From Amborella trichopoda (taxonomy: Eukaryota; Streptophyta; Magnoliopsida; Amborellales; Amborellaceae), in contig NW_006499751.1 in assembly GCF_000471905.2 (NCBI RefSeq), positions 31,277 through 95,276 of the forward strand: a stretch of 64,000 bases of DNA, written 5' to 3'. The position numbers were made by a program, and so were the translations under genes. The notes below the pieces were generated by a model, which did not search any database, was not told the origin of the DNA, and saw only the letters and a program-made list of their open reading frames with translations. Below, one piece after another: positions 56,028 to 64,000 of this stretch. The number at the start of each line of letters is the position of its first letter. The first letter of the stretch is position 1.

Positions 56028-56839
56028 ACCTCATAGAGAATCTACCCCCACTACGACGTCCTCTCCCCCTTCCACGGGAAGCAAACCCTCTACTCGAATT
56101 ACTTATACGTTTGGAGGATTCAGACTTGTTGGCAGTAAGGGCAGTTCTTTTAAAATTTTCAAGAGTCTCTTTATTTTATGAAGTCCTGGCTTTTCTTCTA
56201 GTTTCTTCTTGACGGATTGATGCACAAACACTCATAAATGAAGGAAGTTCTTTAGACATCAATATTTGACTTATGATATTCTCATAATCCGGTTTCAACC
56301 CAGCTAAAAATAAGAAAATTTTATCTTGCTCAATCCTTTGTTGAATTTCTTTTAGGTTAGTGATAACAGGTGAATAAGTAGAATTCATCCCAAAGTTTTT
56401 TGAATGACGCAAGATACTCTGTAATAGTTTTCTCTTCTTGCTTAATGCGCGATATTTCTTGTTTTAATTAAAAAATACGGGATAAATTATATTGTTTTCC
56501 ATATATTTCTTTTATGGATCTCTATAAATCTTTAGCATTATCACCATCAGTGAATGGGTTCTTTTTTCTTCTTTTATTGGGTTCAATGGAATTGAGTATC
56601 CAAGACATAACTTTTTTGTCTTCGGATATCCAATCCTCATACAAATTATCTTTAAATGGAGCTTTCTCTTTTCCTTCAACATGACCTTGCTTAGATCTTC
56701 CATATAAGGAGATAAGAGCAGCCTTAGACCAAGTTAAGTAGTTGCTTCCATTCAATAGAATACTTGTGAGCATGTCATTAGTACTATACTCATTTTCATG
56801 AATAACTGTTTTTTCTTTATCTCCCATCTTAGAACACAA
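56028..56839 (-). pseudogene. Copia B gag, N-terminal part
   Basis: 56839-56522 reads TSILLNGSNYLTWSKAALIS, EDWISEDKKVMSWILNSIEP, the UBN2-type Gag start (LNGxNYxxW, W-x-x-x-D-x-x-x-x-x-W-I). 56412-56176 reads KEIQQRIEQDKIFLFLAGLK, PDYENIISQILM, the later part of the same Gag domain. A frame break lies between. The interruption by Gypsy C is at about 56027. Confidence 0.8.
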
Positions 56840-56972
56840 TATTAAAAAAAAAAGACTTAAAAACTATCAATGATCACCACAACACCAAGAATCAACAACC
56901 AATGAGCCGCACACCCAAATAAAAACCTCCAGTAAAACAATCTGAGCACATATACTCGAGAAGTGCTCTGGT

Positions 56973-56995
56973 TATATATATATATATATATATTA
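56973..56995. repeat. AT dinucleotide run
   Basis: About 11 TA units within the Copia B leader. Confidence 0.85.
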
Positions 56996-57293
56996 TTGTA
57001 GCCTCACGGCCCCTTTGTCTAGCACTATTTTCCCAAGGAAATTTCTGTTAAGAAATTTTTCACTGTTTTTTTTAAAAAAATAATTGGGCACGATCAAGAT
57101 AACCCACCAATTTTTGCACAAGTTTGTAGTATCGTGCAAAATCTTCTTTGTGTCAAGAGAGAAACAAACATGGTAAAAAAAAACTTACTGGTTCAATAAT
57201 GGTAGAGGTTAGAACAAGTCCCTCTCAAATTTTATAGAGACTAGATCAACACGGACCCAACCAACAGCCGTTAGTAACTCTAAAATAGATCAT

Positions 57294-57305
57294 GCTCTGA
57301 TACCA
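57294..57305 (-). promoter_or_regulatory. Copia B primer binding site
   Basis: The minus strand reads TGGTATCAGAGC directly after the 5' LTR, the initiator-tRNA-Met site of Copia elements. Confidence 0.85.
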
Positions 57306-57585
57306 TAAAGGAAAAAATAAGTCAAATGCAAGAGTAATGAGCATATACGTGGTTCGGCAAGATGCTTACATCCATAGAAAAAGAAAGTCACGATTCTTTT
57401 TCTTTTCGTTTTTTCTACATCTCTCGATTACATGGGCTGCACCATAGATATAGACAATGATACACCGTATCATAATCTCATAAAATTAGCTCAACACGGT
57501 GAACTAATCCGGAGAGACTCCAAAAAGATAGATGATTATGTTTTTTAGCTGTAACCATCCATAAAGATAGGGTCAACTTTCAACA
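57306..57585 (-). repeat. Copia B 5' LTR
   Basis: 280 bp; partner of 39501-39724. It is followed by TACTC. Confidence 0.8.
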
Positions 57586-57590
57586 TACTC

Positions 57591-57652
57591 CTGTGTGCCT
57601 GAAAACAAGAAGAGTTTGAGCTTCCAATTTTTTGAAATCATACTTTTTCTGC
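57591..57652 (+). repeat. Copia A 5' LTR, right part
   Basis: CTGTGTGCCTGAAAACAAGA and CAATTTTTTGAAATCATAC match 62885-62948, closing the LTR that was split by Copia B. Confidence 0.75.
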
Positions 57653-57697
57653 CCCCATTTCATCCAATCAAACTCCAACAATTCAAGATGATATTTT

Positions 57698-58480
57698 ATG
57701 GGTGAAAGAAAGGAGACTACCATGACTTCTTTGAAAGTCATGAATCACTATTTTACTCAACTTGAGCGCTTCAACGGGCTGAATTTCAAGAGATGGCAAC
57801 AAAAAGTTCTCTTTCTACTTACTACTCTCAAAGTGGCTTACATTGTCACCGAGTCTATGCCTGTACCGCCGCCTTCATCGGATGACTCCACCGAGGAACA
57901 AACTCAATCATACAAAAGACGGATGAAGGATGACTACATTTACAATGGTCACATCCTCAATGCCTTAACAGAGAGAGAGCTATGGAAATTACTTGAATGA
58001 AAGTACCTCACAGAAGAGTCTGGTAACAAAAGATTTCTCATTGCTAATTTTTTAGATTTTAAATTCATTAAAAACAAACCTATTCTCTCTCAAGTATATG
58101 AGTTGCAGCTTGTAGTCAATGAACTTAAAGATTGTGAAATTTATTTGGATGAATATTTTCTAGTAGGCTCTATAATTCATAAGCTACCCCCATCTTGGAG
58201 AGAGTACCAAAAGAAGATGAAACACAAGAAAGTTGATCTTGACTTGGTTCAACTTCAAAGATCTCTTCGAATTTAAGAAGAGAATAAACTTAAGGAAAAG
58301 AATGATGAATCAATTAATTTTCTCTCTAAGGCAAACTTTGTAGAGCAAAAATCAAGTACTCCATATAACAAGAAGCATTTCTTTCCTAAGGTCGATGATG
58401 AAAATTATAAGGACTACAAGTCTATTGCTATCAAAAAAAAAAAAAGCCACTTATTATGTATGTAGAAAATCGAGACAATA
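57698..58480 (+). pseudogene. Copia A gag
   Basis: From the ATG at 57698: FTQLERFNGLNFKRWQQKVL, LFLLTTLKVAYIV, YIYNGHILNALTERELW, then after a stop KRFLIANFLDFKF, VYELQLVVNELKD, and LPPSWREYQKKMKHK. This is the full Copia Gag (DUF4219/UBN2-like) order. A decayed zinc knuckle (YYVCRKSRQYSRQCRHQK) is readable at about 58448-58500. Stops at about 57998 and 58274 break it. Confidence 0.82.
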
Positions 58481-58489
58481 TTCAAGACA

Positions 58490-58879
58490 GTGCCGACACC
58501 AGAAGGGCTCAAAAGGCCTAGAGACCAAGTGAACTTGACTACTGAAGAAAAATTTGTAGCAATGGTCACCGAAGTAAACATGATTGATAAAGACAATGGA
58601 TGGTGGGTCGATACCAACGCTACCATTCATGTGTCTAACAATTGTGACCTGTTTAAGACTTTTGAATCAGTGGGTGACGGTAATTTGGTTCAACTTGGAA
58701 CCCAAGCTATCACAAATATGCTTGGAAAGGGTACGATGGAACTAAATTTTAGTTCGGGCAAGGTACTCACCTTAAAAAATATGTATTACGTTCCGGACAT
58801 GAAAAAAACCTTGTTTCGGGATGTATCTAAAACAAAAATGCCTTTAAAATGGTCATGGGGTCTGACAAACTCATCTTGA
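58490..58879 (+). pseudogene. Copia A protease
   Basis: WWVDTNATIHVSNNCDLFKT is the active-site motif (normally DSGATxH; here DTNAT, Gly replaced by Asn). GDGNLVQLGTQAITNMLGKG and LTLKNMYYVPDMKKTL follow as usual for Copia. It is in the gag-pol frame series of Copia A. Confidence 0.82.
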
Positions 58880-59838
58880 CAAAAAATGGTGTATTTGTTG
58901 GCAAGGGATATTCATGTGACGGGATGTTCAAATTTGATCTCGTTAATGAAATGAATAAGTCTTATGCTTATATTGTGGCTTCTTATAATATATGAAATGG
59001 TAGATTAGGACATGTTAATTATGCTTCTATTAAATCTTTGATTAAATTAGGATTGATTTCTAATTGTGATGAATTAACTAAAAAAATGTGAAGTATGTGT
59101 ACAAGCAAAAATAACTAGAAAACTATTTCATTCAATAGAAAGAAATAATGAATTGCTAGGACTTATTTATAGTAATGTATGTGATTTAAATAATTCTAAC
59201 TGTAAGTCGTAAAAGATATTTTATTATCTTTATTGATGATTTTTCAAGATTTTCTTATATTTATTTTCTTAGACATAAAGATGAGGCTTTAGAAAAATTT
59301 AAAGTTTTCAAAGCAGAAGTTGAAAATCAACTTAATAAGAAAATCAGAATTATCAAAAGTAATAGAAGAAGAAAATATTTATCAAATGATTGTAATGAAT
59401 TTTGTGAAAATAATGGAATTATTCATCAAGTGACTGCTCCTTATACCCCTCAACAAATGGACTAGCAGAAAGAAAAAATAGAACTTAGTTAAAATGGTAA
59501 ATGCAATGCTTATCTCTTCTTCTTTGCCATTGAATTTGTGGGGTAAAGCTTTATCATCTGCATGCTTTATTTAATATAGAATTCCATATAAAAAGAGTGA
59601 TTAGACAGCTTATGTGCTTTGTTTTAATAGAAAACCTTTTTTGATTTTTTTCAAAGTTTGGGGTTGTCTTGTATATGTTAAATTTCTTGATCCTAAAATA
59701 AATAAATTGGGTCCTAGAACCACTAAATGTGTGTTTGTGGGATATGCTCAAAATAGTAAAGTTTATAGATTTTTAGATATAAATTTTAACACAATATTCG
59801 AATCTAGAGATGCTGAATTTTTCGAAAATCTTACTTGT
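58880..59838 (+). pseudogene. Copia A integrase, heavily broken
   Basis: NGRLGHVNYASIKSLIKLGL (GAG-pre-integrase) is at about 59000-59060. Then come frame-broken traces of the catalytic core: NGIIHQ and TPQQM..AERKNRT-like near 59410-59480. 59614-59841 reads FLIFFKVWGCLVYVKFLDPK, KCVFVGYAQNSKVYRFLDIN, the C-terminal integrase end. Many stops and frameshifts. Confidence 0.75.
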
Positions 59839-59865
59839 TAAAGTGAATTAAATGAATCATGTAGC

Positions 59866-60138
59866 ATGCAAAATGAAAATAATCATGAAAATGATCATAA
59901 TGTTGATGAAGTACATGTAGAAAATAATGATGATGAAATAATAGAGCTAAGAAGAAGTAAGAGAATTAGTGGTGATCCATCTTATAACTTTGGACTTGAT
60001 TTTTATATTTATCATATTGAGGCTAATCAAAATAAAATATTAAATTCATTACTTATGTCTCAAATGTGGAGGAAGGTCCTACATCACAAAGTGAGGCTTT
60101 CACATCTCAAGATGCAATTTTTTGGAGAGAAACTATAA
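59866..60138 (+). pseudogene. Copia A integrase-RT linker
   Basis: Acidic, Asn-rich stretch (NNDDEIIELRRSKRISGDPS) typical of the linker before Copia RT (LRRSKRxR motif). Confidence 0.65.
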
Positions 60139-61054
60139 ATAGTGAAATGGATTCCATAATGGTTAATAAAACATGAAAATTAGTAGAACTTCCACCTAGT
60201 TTTAAACTCATTGGTTGTAAATGGATTTTTAAAAGAAAAATGAATTTTAATGGTTCTATTAATAAACATAAAGCAAGATTAGTTGCTAAAGGTTTTAAAC
60301 AAAAAGAAGATATTGATTATTTTGACACATATGCATATGTGGCAAGAATTGCTACCATTAGATTACTCTTAGCAATAGCCTCTAGTAATCATCTAGTCAT
60401 ATATCAAGTGGATGTAAAAATTGCTTTATTAAATGATGACGTAGTTGAAGAAATATATATTGAACAACCTCAAGGGTTTGTGATTCCAGGACATGAGAAT
60501 AAATTTTGTAAATTGGTTAAATCTCTTATGGACTAAAACAAGTACCTAAACAATGACAAGAAATTTGACAATGTGTTGATGTTAAATGGTTTTAAGATAA
60601 ATGAGGCTGATAAATATGTAAATAGTAAAAAAAAATGAATTCTTTATAGGTCATAATATGCGTATATTAAGACGACATGCTTGTCTTTAGCTCTAATCTA
60701 GAAATTGTGGAGAAAACTAAAAGATTCATCATATCTAACTTTGATATGGATGACTTAGGAGAGGCTGATGTGATACTTCGTATCAAAATAGTGAGAAAAG
60801 AAAATAAATTAATTTTAACTGAATCTCACTACATTGAGAAAATGCTTAATAAATTTGAGCATACTAATAGTAAGTCAGCCTCTACCCCTATAGATCATCA
60901 TATTAAGTTAAAGAAAAATGATGGGATATGTATATCTCAACTTGAATATGCTAGGGTAATTGATAGTTTAATATGTACAATGATTAGCACGAGGCCTAAC
61001 GTTACATATGTGGTGGGCAAACTTAGTGGATATATAAGTTATCCAAGTAAATAG
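60139..61054 (+). pseudogene. Copia A reverse transcriptase
   Basis: GCKWIFKRKMNFNGSINKHK, ARLVAKGFKQKEDIDYFDTY, RLLLAIASSNHLVIYQVDVK (catalytic Asp) and EEIYIEQPQGFVIPGHENKF are the RVT_2 N-terminal motifs. The YVDD site at 60665-60676 reads Tyr-stop-Asp-Asp: TAA replaces the Val codon. MLVFSSNLEIVEKTKRFIIS and SASTPIDHHIKLKK follow. The frame also ends near 60536. Non-functional. Confidence 0.85.
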
Positions 61055-61612
61055 TATTGGGATGCTATATCTCGAGTATTAAGATGCTTGAAAGGAATTA
61101 TCAATTATGATATAAAATATATAGATTATGTGGAGTGTTGGAAGCATATAGTGATGCTAATTAGAATAAAGAAATCCAAGATTCACTATCAACACTCGGA
61201 TGGATATTTACAGTAGCGAGTGGTGCGATATCATGGGGGTCAAATAAACAATGTGCATTTCACGCTCTATTATGGAGTCTGAAATTATTGCTTTAGACTC
61301 TGTCGACAAAGAGGTCAAATGGCTAAAGAATTTGTTATATAACATTCCCATATGGCTAAAACCAATACATGCAATACCAATATATTGTGATAATCAAACT
61401 AATATTGTGAGAGCTTGTAATGATGTATATAATGAAAAATCTACACATATTGTGAGAAGGCATAACTCCATTAGAATGTTAGTTAAGGATTGAGTGACTA
61501 GTGTAGAATTTGTAAGATCAAAAGAAAATTTGGCTGACCTTTTGACAAACAGCCTTGCAAGGGATGACATTAGTACGATGTCAAAAATGAATTGGGCTAT
61601 AGTATATTAAGT
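61055..61612 (+). pseudogene. Copia A RNase H
   Basis: AYSDAN (Asp), SGAISWGSNKQC, then in a second frame SIMESEIIALDSVDKEVKWL (catalytic Glu), AIPIYCDNQTNIVRACNDVY (Asp) and KENLADLLTNSLARDD. It is a complete Copia RNase H outline with one frameshift near 61245 and a few stops. Confidence 0.82.
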
Positions 61613-62178
61613 AATCATGTACAGTAGGAACCCAACTATACTTATGATTAGTTTGGTCAAAATTCTAAGTTCAATGTGGTAAAAGCAAACTATACTTATG
61701 ATTAGTTTGGTCACTAGATGACAAAATATAATTAGCACACATTCTAATGAAATCCATATGGTGGATATGTCTAGTATGACTTGTATGTTAATAGGATGTG
61801 CTATGCTCTGAATGTTGTATATAAAATATATATAAGTCGAGGTGTTTTAAATAAGGAGCGCTCTTCACAGACACACTTCTTTAAGTGTGGAAGTGAGGCC
61901 GTTTCCTATGAGGTGAAACTCATCTCTAGAGCACTTATGAAATCGGGATATAAGCAAAAGGTCCAAAATGTGCTAGCAGCTAAAAAAAATCGGAGTTGAT
62001 TATTATTTGTGAGTTATACTATTGGTCTATTTGATAAGCAACCTAGTTTAATGCTATATGCTATCACGATCTTTGATGGAGTATGTAGTATACACTTTAA
62101 GTAAAAGTTCAAATCAAAAGATACTTTCATAGTATGTAGATACTTTCGTGTTATTTTGAAATAATGCAGGAAATTATT
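61613..62178 (+). other. Copia A 3' untranslated region
   Basis: Includes two copies of AACTATACTTATGATTAGTTTGGTCA at about 61633 and 61688 and the short ORF 61781-61999 without a domain. A clear polypurine tract was not found next to the LTR. Confidence 0.5.
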
Positions 62179-62948
62179 AGAGAGAGAAAGATGTGGGTTT
62201 GAGTCCCACACTAAAAAAGAGAGAGTTTATTGAGCTGTATTTAAGAGCACATATTTTCATGCAAGATACTTTTATTACAAAGGTGAGAGAGATGGTGCAT
62301 GTGCGGAGTACGCGAAGCATGCGATGCATATGTGCGTGTGCATGAGCGAGGGCGAGGACATGAGCATAAGGGCACTTGATGGCGCACTTTGTACTTTGCA
62401 CTAGTTGCTAATGAGATGGAGGCTACTAGCAGCAACCATCAAGTGCAGTTAACTTGTAGCTGTTGGTGGTGCATGTAACCACCGATACACTGAATGAGCA
62501 AGTGTATGTAACTTGTAGCTGTTGGGTGGTGCATGTAACCACCACAATATTAAATGAGTAGCCTCTTGGTTCTCTATAATAAGGGTCCTCCTACCTATAT
62601 GACTTAGACACTTAGAATAATTTGTTAGCATCTCAACAACATACCATTCTCTGCAATTCCAGTAAGAAAAAACAGTGGGCTAACTCTCTCTACTCGATTT
62701 TGTCTCTTTCTCTCTCTAAACTATCAAGACTAGTGTCAAGTGTGTGGGTTCCAAGCTTGGGTCCACAGAGCTTAAGAACCTTGAAAAAACCTCTCTGTTT
62801 TCCTGTATCCTGAGGACAAATTGCCCTTCTTATACACATCAAATGCTATATCAAAGGAGGGTAAATATCATCTTGAAATAACTCTCGTGCGTGCCCGAAA
62901 ACAATAAGCGTTCGACCTTCTAATTTTTTGAATCATACATTTTTCTGC
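62179..62948 (+). repeat. Copia A 3' LTR
   Basis: Aligns with 38715-39500 plus 57591-57652. TCTATAATAAGGG (about 62572) is the TATA-like element shared with the other LTR. Confidence 0.8.
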
Positions 62949-63472
62949 TATAGAATCGCCCGATCTAACCGCTAATCACCCTGTTAGATCGGAACCGGCC
63001 ACTGGCCGGTTCTGATTTTGGGCGGGTAGGGTGATCAACCGGTATTTTAAAAAAAATTCAAAAAAATGTATATAAATTTTCAAAAATAAGGAATTTGATT
63101 TTTAATGCATTTTTAAATATTCTTTACATTATGGTAAATGTTAAACATTTTTTTGGTTATTAATACTCACTTTTATATTTTCCCATCGTTTTTAAAACAT
63201 TTAAAAATAGCCATTGGAAAATATAAAATGGGTTAAAATCCATTTTTTTCATTAATTTTCAACTCTATTTGAATGTGTTTTTTTTTAATCATTCTTTATA
63301 TGCTTTCTATATTTTAGTAGATTTTTTTGTAATTTTTTTTTCAACACTTTTTTGACTGTCCAAGACTTGCCCAGTTAACGCGGTTGAATTGGTCGGTTCG
63401 CCGATTAGGTCAGTTAAACCGCTTCTAGGCCCATGTCTAGTTAATCGTTCCGGTTCGATTTTACAAACACTG
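62949..63472 (-). mobile_element. hAT-like element, left end missing
   Basis: The right end, read inward, is CAGTGTTTGTAAAATCGAAC, close to CAGTGATTTAAAAA of the element at 3667. GGCCACTGGCCGGTTC and CCGGTTCG-type motifs occur near both ends around an AT-rich core. Its left end is lost where the Copia A LTR ends. Confidence 0.5.
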
Positions 63473-63957
63473 ATTCCAACAACTTTCGAGCCTTCACATA
63501 ACGAAGGATGGTCTAAACTGTTCCTTCACGCATAACGTACTGCATTAAAAGCATGGCAGGCTGGCAGTGTATGGCCCACACATAAGGAGTTGTGCTTGGC
63601 AGGCAAGCAACGTTCGGTATTAAAAACTTTTAATGCATGGTGCATTCAAAAAAATACCTAGAGAGAGAAAGAGGCGGTTGTATATAGATCGGAAGATTAC
63701 ATTAGTCCCTCATCGATGCAAATGGAAAGAAATAAGTAGGTCGAGATCTATAAAAGCAAAGGAATTGGGGCGTTTTACTATTTCCAAACCCCCTCATGCC
63801 TATACTCGACCCATACCCCACAAGTTGCCACCGCTAATCGAACCATACCCCACAAGTTGCCACTGCTATTGACGATTCCCAATCCAGATTGGCAAATTTT
63901 TAAATATTGAGTAATATTGTTATTTATAAAATAGTGTATAACAAGCAATATTATTAT

Positions 63958-63960
<3 letters not shown>
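63473..63960. other. Flanking DNA without a recognisable gene
   Basis: An 18-bp-like duplication CATACCCCACAAGTTGCCAC occurs at about 63811 and 63843. No domain was seen in the 79-codon ORF at 63633-63872. Confidence 0.5.

Positions 63961-63964
<4 letters not shown>

Positions 63965-64000
<36 letters not shown>
63965..64000. repeat. AT microsatellite at the window edge
   Basis: A pure TA run that continues to the last base. Confidence 0.95.

Larger units (their letters stand above)
39501..57585 (-). mobile_element. Copia B: minus-strand Copia with internal deletion, hosting Gypsy C
   Basis: LTRs at 39501-39724 and 57306-57585 match over CGAGCATATACGTGGTTCG and AAGATAGGGTCAACTTTCA. On the minus strand the primer site TGGTATCAGAGC (initiator tRNA-Met type, at about 57294-57305) directly follows the 5' LTR. 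A purine tract AGAAAGGGGGAG lies next to the 3' LTR. The interior has gag (56839-56030), then Gypsy C, then protease and integrase (41136-39730). No RT or RNase H is present between integrase and the purine tract. Confidence 0.85.
38715..62948 (+). mobile_element. Copia A: outer retrotransposon of a three-level nest
   Basis: Related LTRs lie at 38715 and 62179 (both contain GAAAGATGTGGGTTTGAGTC and AAAGGTGAGAGAGATGGTGC). Coding order gag, protease, integrase, RT, RNase H runs on the plus strand from 57698 to about 61610. The 5' LTR is split at 39500/57591 by Copia B. Without the inserts the element is about 6.1 kb. Coding regions carry many stops, so it is dead. The exact LTR starts and a target duplication could not be fixed. 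Confidence 0.8.

Overview
This is plant nuclear DNA, almost certainly from an angiosperm. It has GT-AG introns, a nuclear gene for a probable chloroplast S1-domain protein, and many plant transposon classes: L1-type LINEs with DUF4283-like ORF1 and RNase H, Copia and Ty3/Gypsy-Tat elements, a MULE carrying a plant mobile domain gene, PIF/Harbinger-like and other MITEs, hAT-like elements, and a possible Helitron end. The species cannot be named from the window. Nearly all of it is repetitive; I recognise only one ordinary host gene, and it is incomplete here.

Layout, left half. 1-2480: GC-richer, LTR-like DNA with a TATA box and two tandem arrays. 2491-11111: a near full-length LINE on the minus strand with a 12-bp target duplication, itself interrupted by a 1.4-kb hAT-like element (3667-5091) with an 8-bp duplication. 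11168-12369: decayed Copia pieces (minus) with SINE-like inserts. 12868-13769: a 5'-truncated LINE. 14208-20704 (minus): three exons of an S1-domain gene with an SRRP1-like arrangement; intron 2 holds another LINE and an obvious sequence or assembly artefact (ACGT-rich palindrome with 20 Ns). 21464-22711: PIF/Harbinger-like element. 25.4-32.3 kb: AT-rich DNA with a MITE, a 3.9-kb MULE (27319-31201, 9-bp duplication) carrying a broken plant mobile domain gene, and a Helitron-like 3' end. 33.6-38.4 kb: further copies of element families seen earlier, and a CT-rich array.

Right half (38.7-62.9 kb) is a three-deep nest. Copia A (plus strand; gag to RNase H at 57.7-61.6 kb; LTRs at 38.7 and 62.2 kb) was hit inside its 5' LTR by Copia B (minus; 39501-57585), which was hit inside its gag region by a 14.9-kb Tat-like Gypsy element C (41142-56022). 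Element C has 2.6-kb LTRs, a tRNA-Arg-type primer site, gag and protease, but no recognisable reverse transcriptase or integrase. It also has long 3' tandem arrays and an antisense coiled-coil ORF. Copia B has lost RT/RNase H. After the nest come a broken hAT-like element and an AT microsatellite at the window edge.

The genes do not form one pathway. The mobile genes are mostly decayed by stops and frameshifts; the S1-domain gene is the only likely cellular function. The least ordinary features are the antisense ORF in the RT-less Tat element, the MULE-borne mobile-domain gene, the pol III A/B boxes inside the hAT-like element, and the S1-domain gene whose last exons are not visible.
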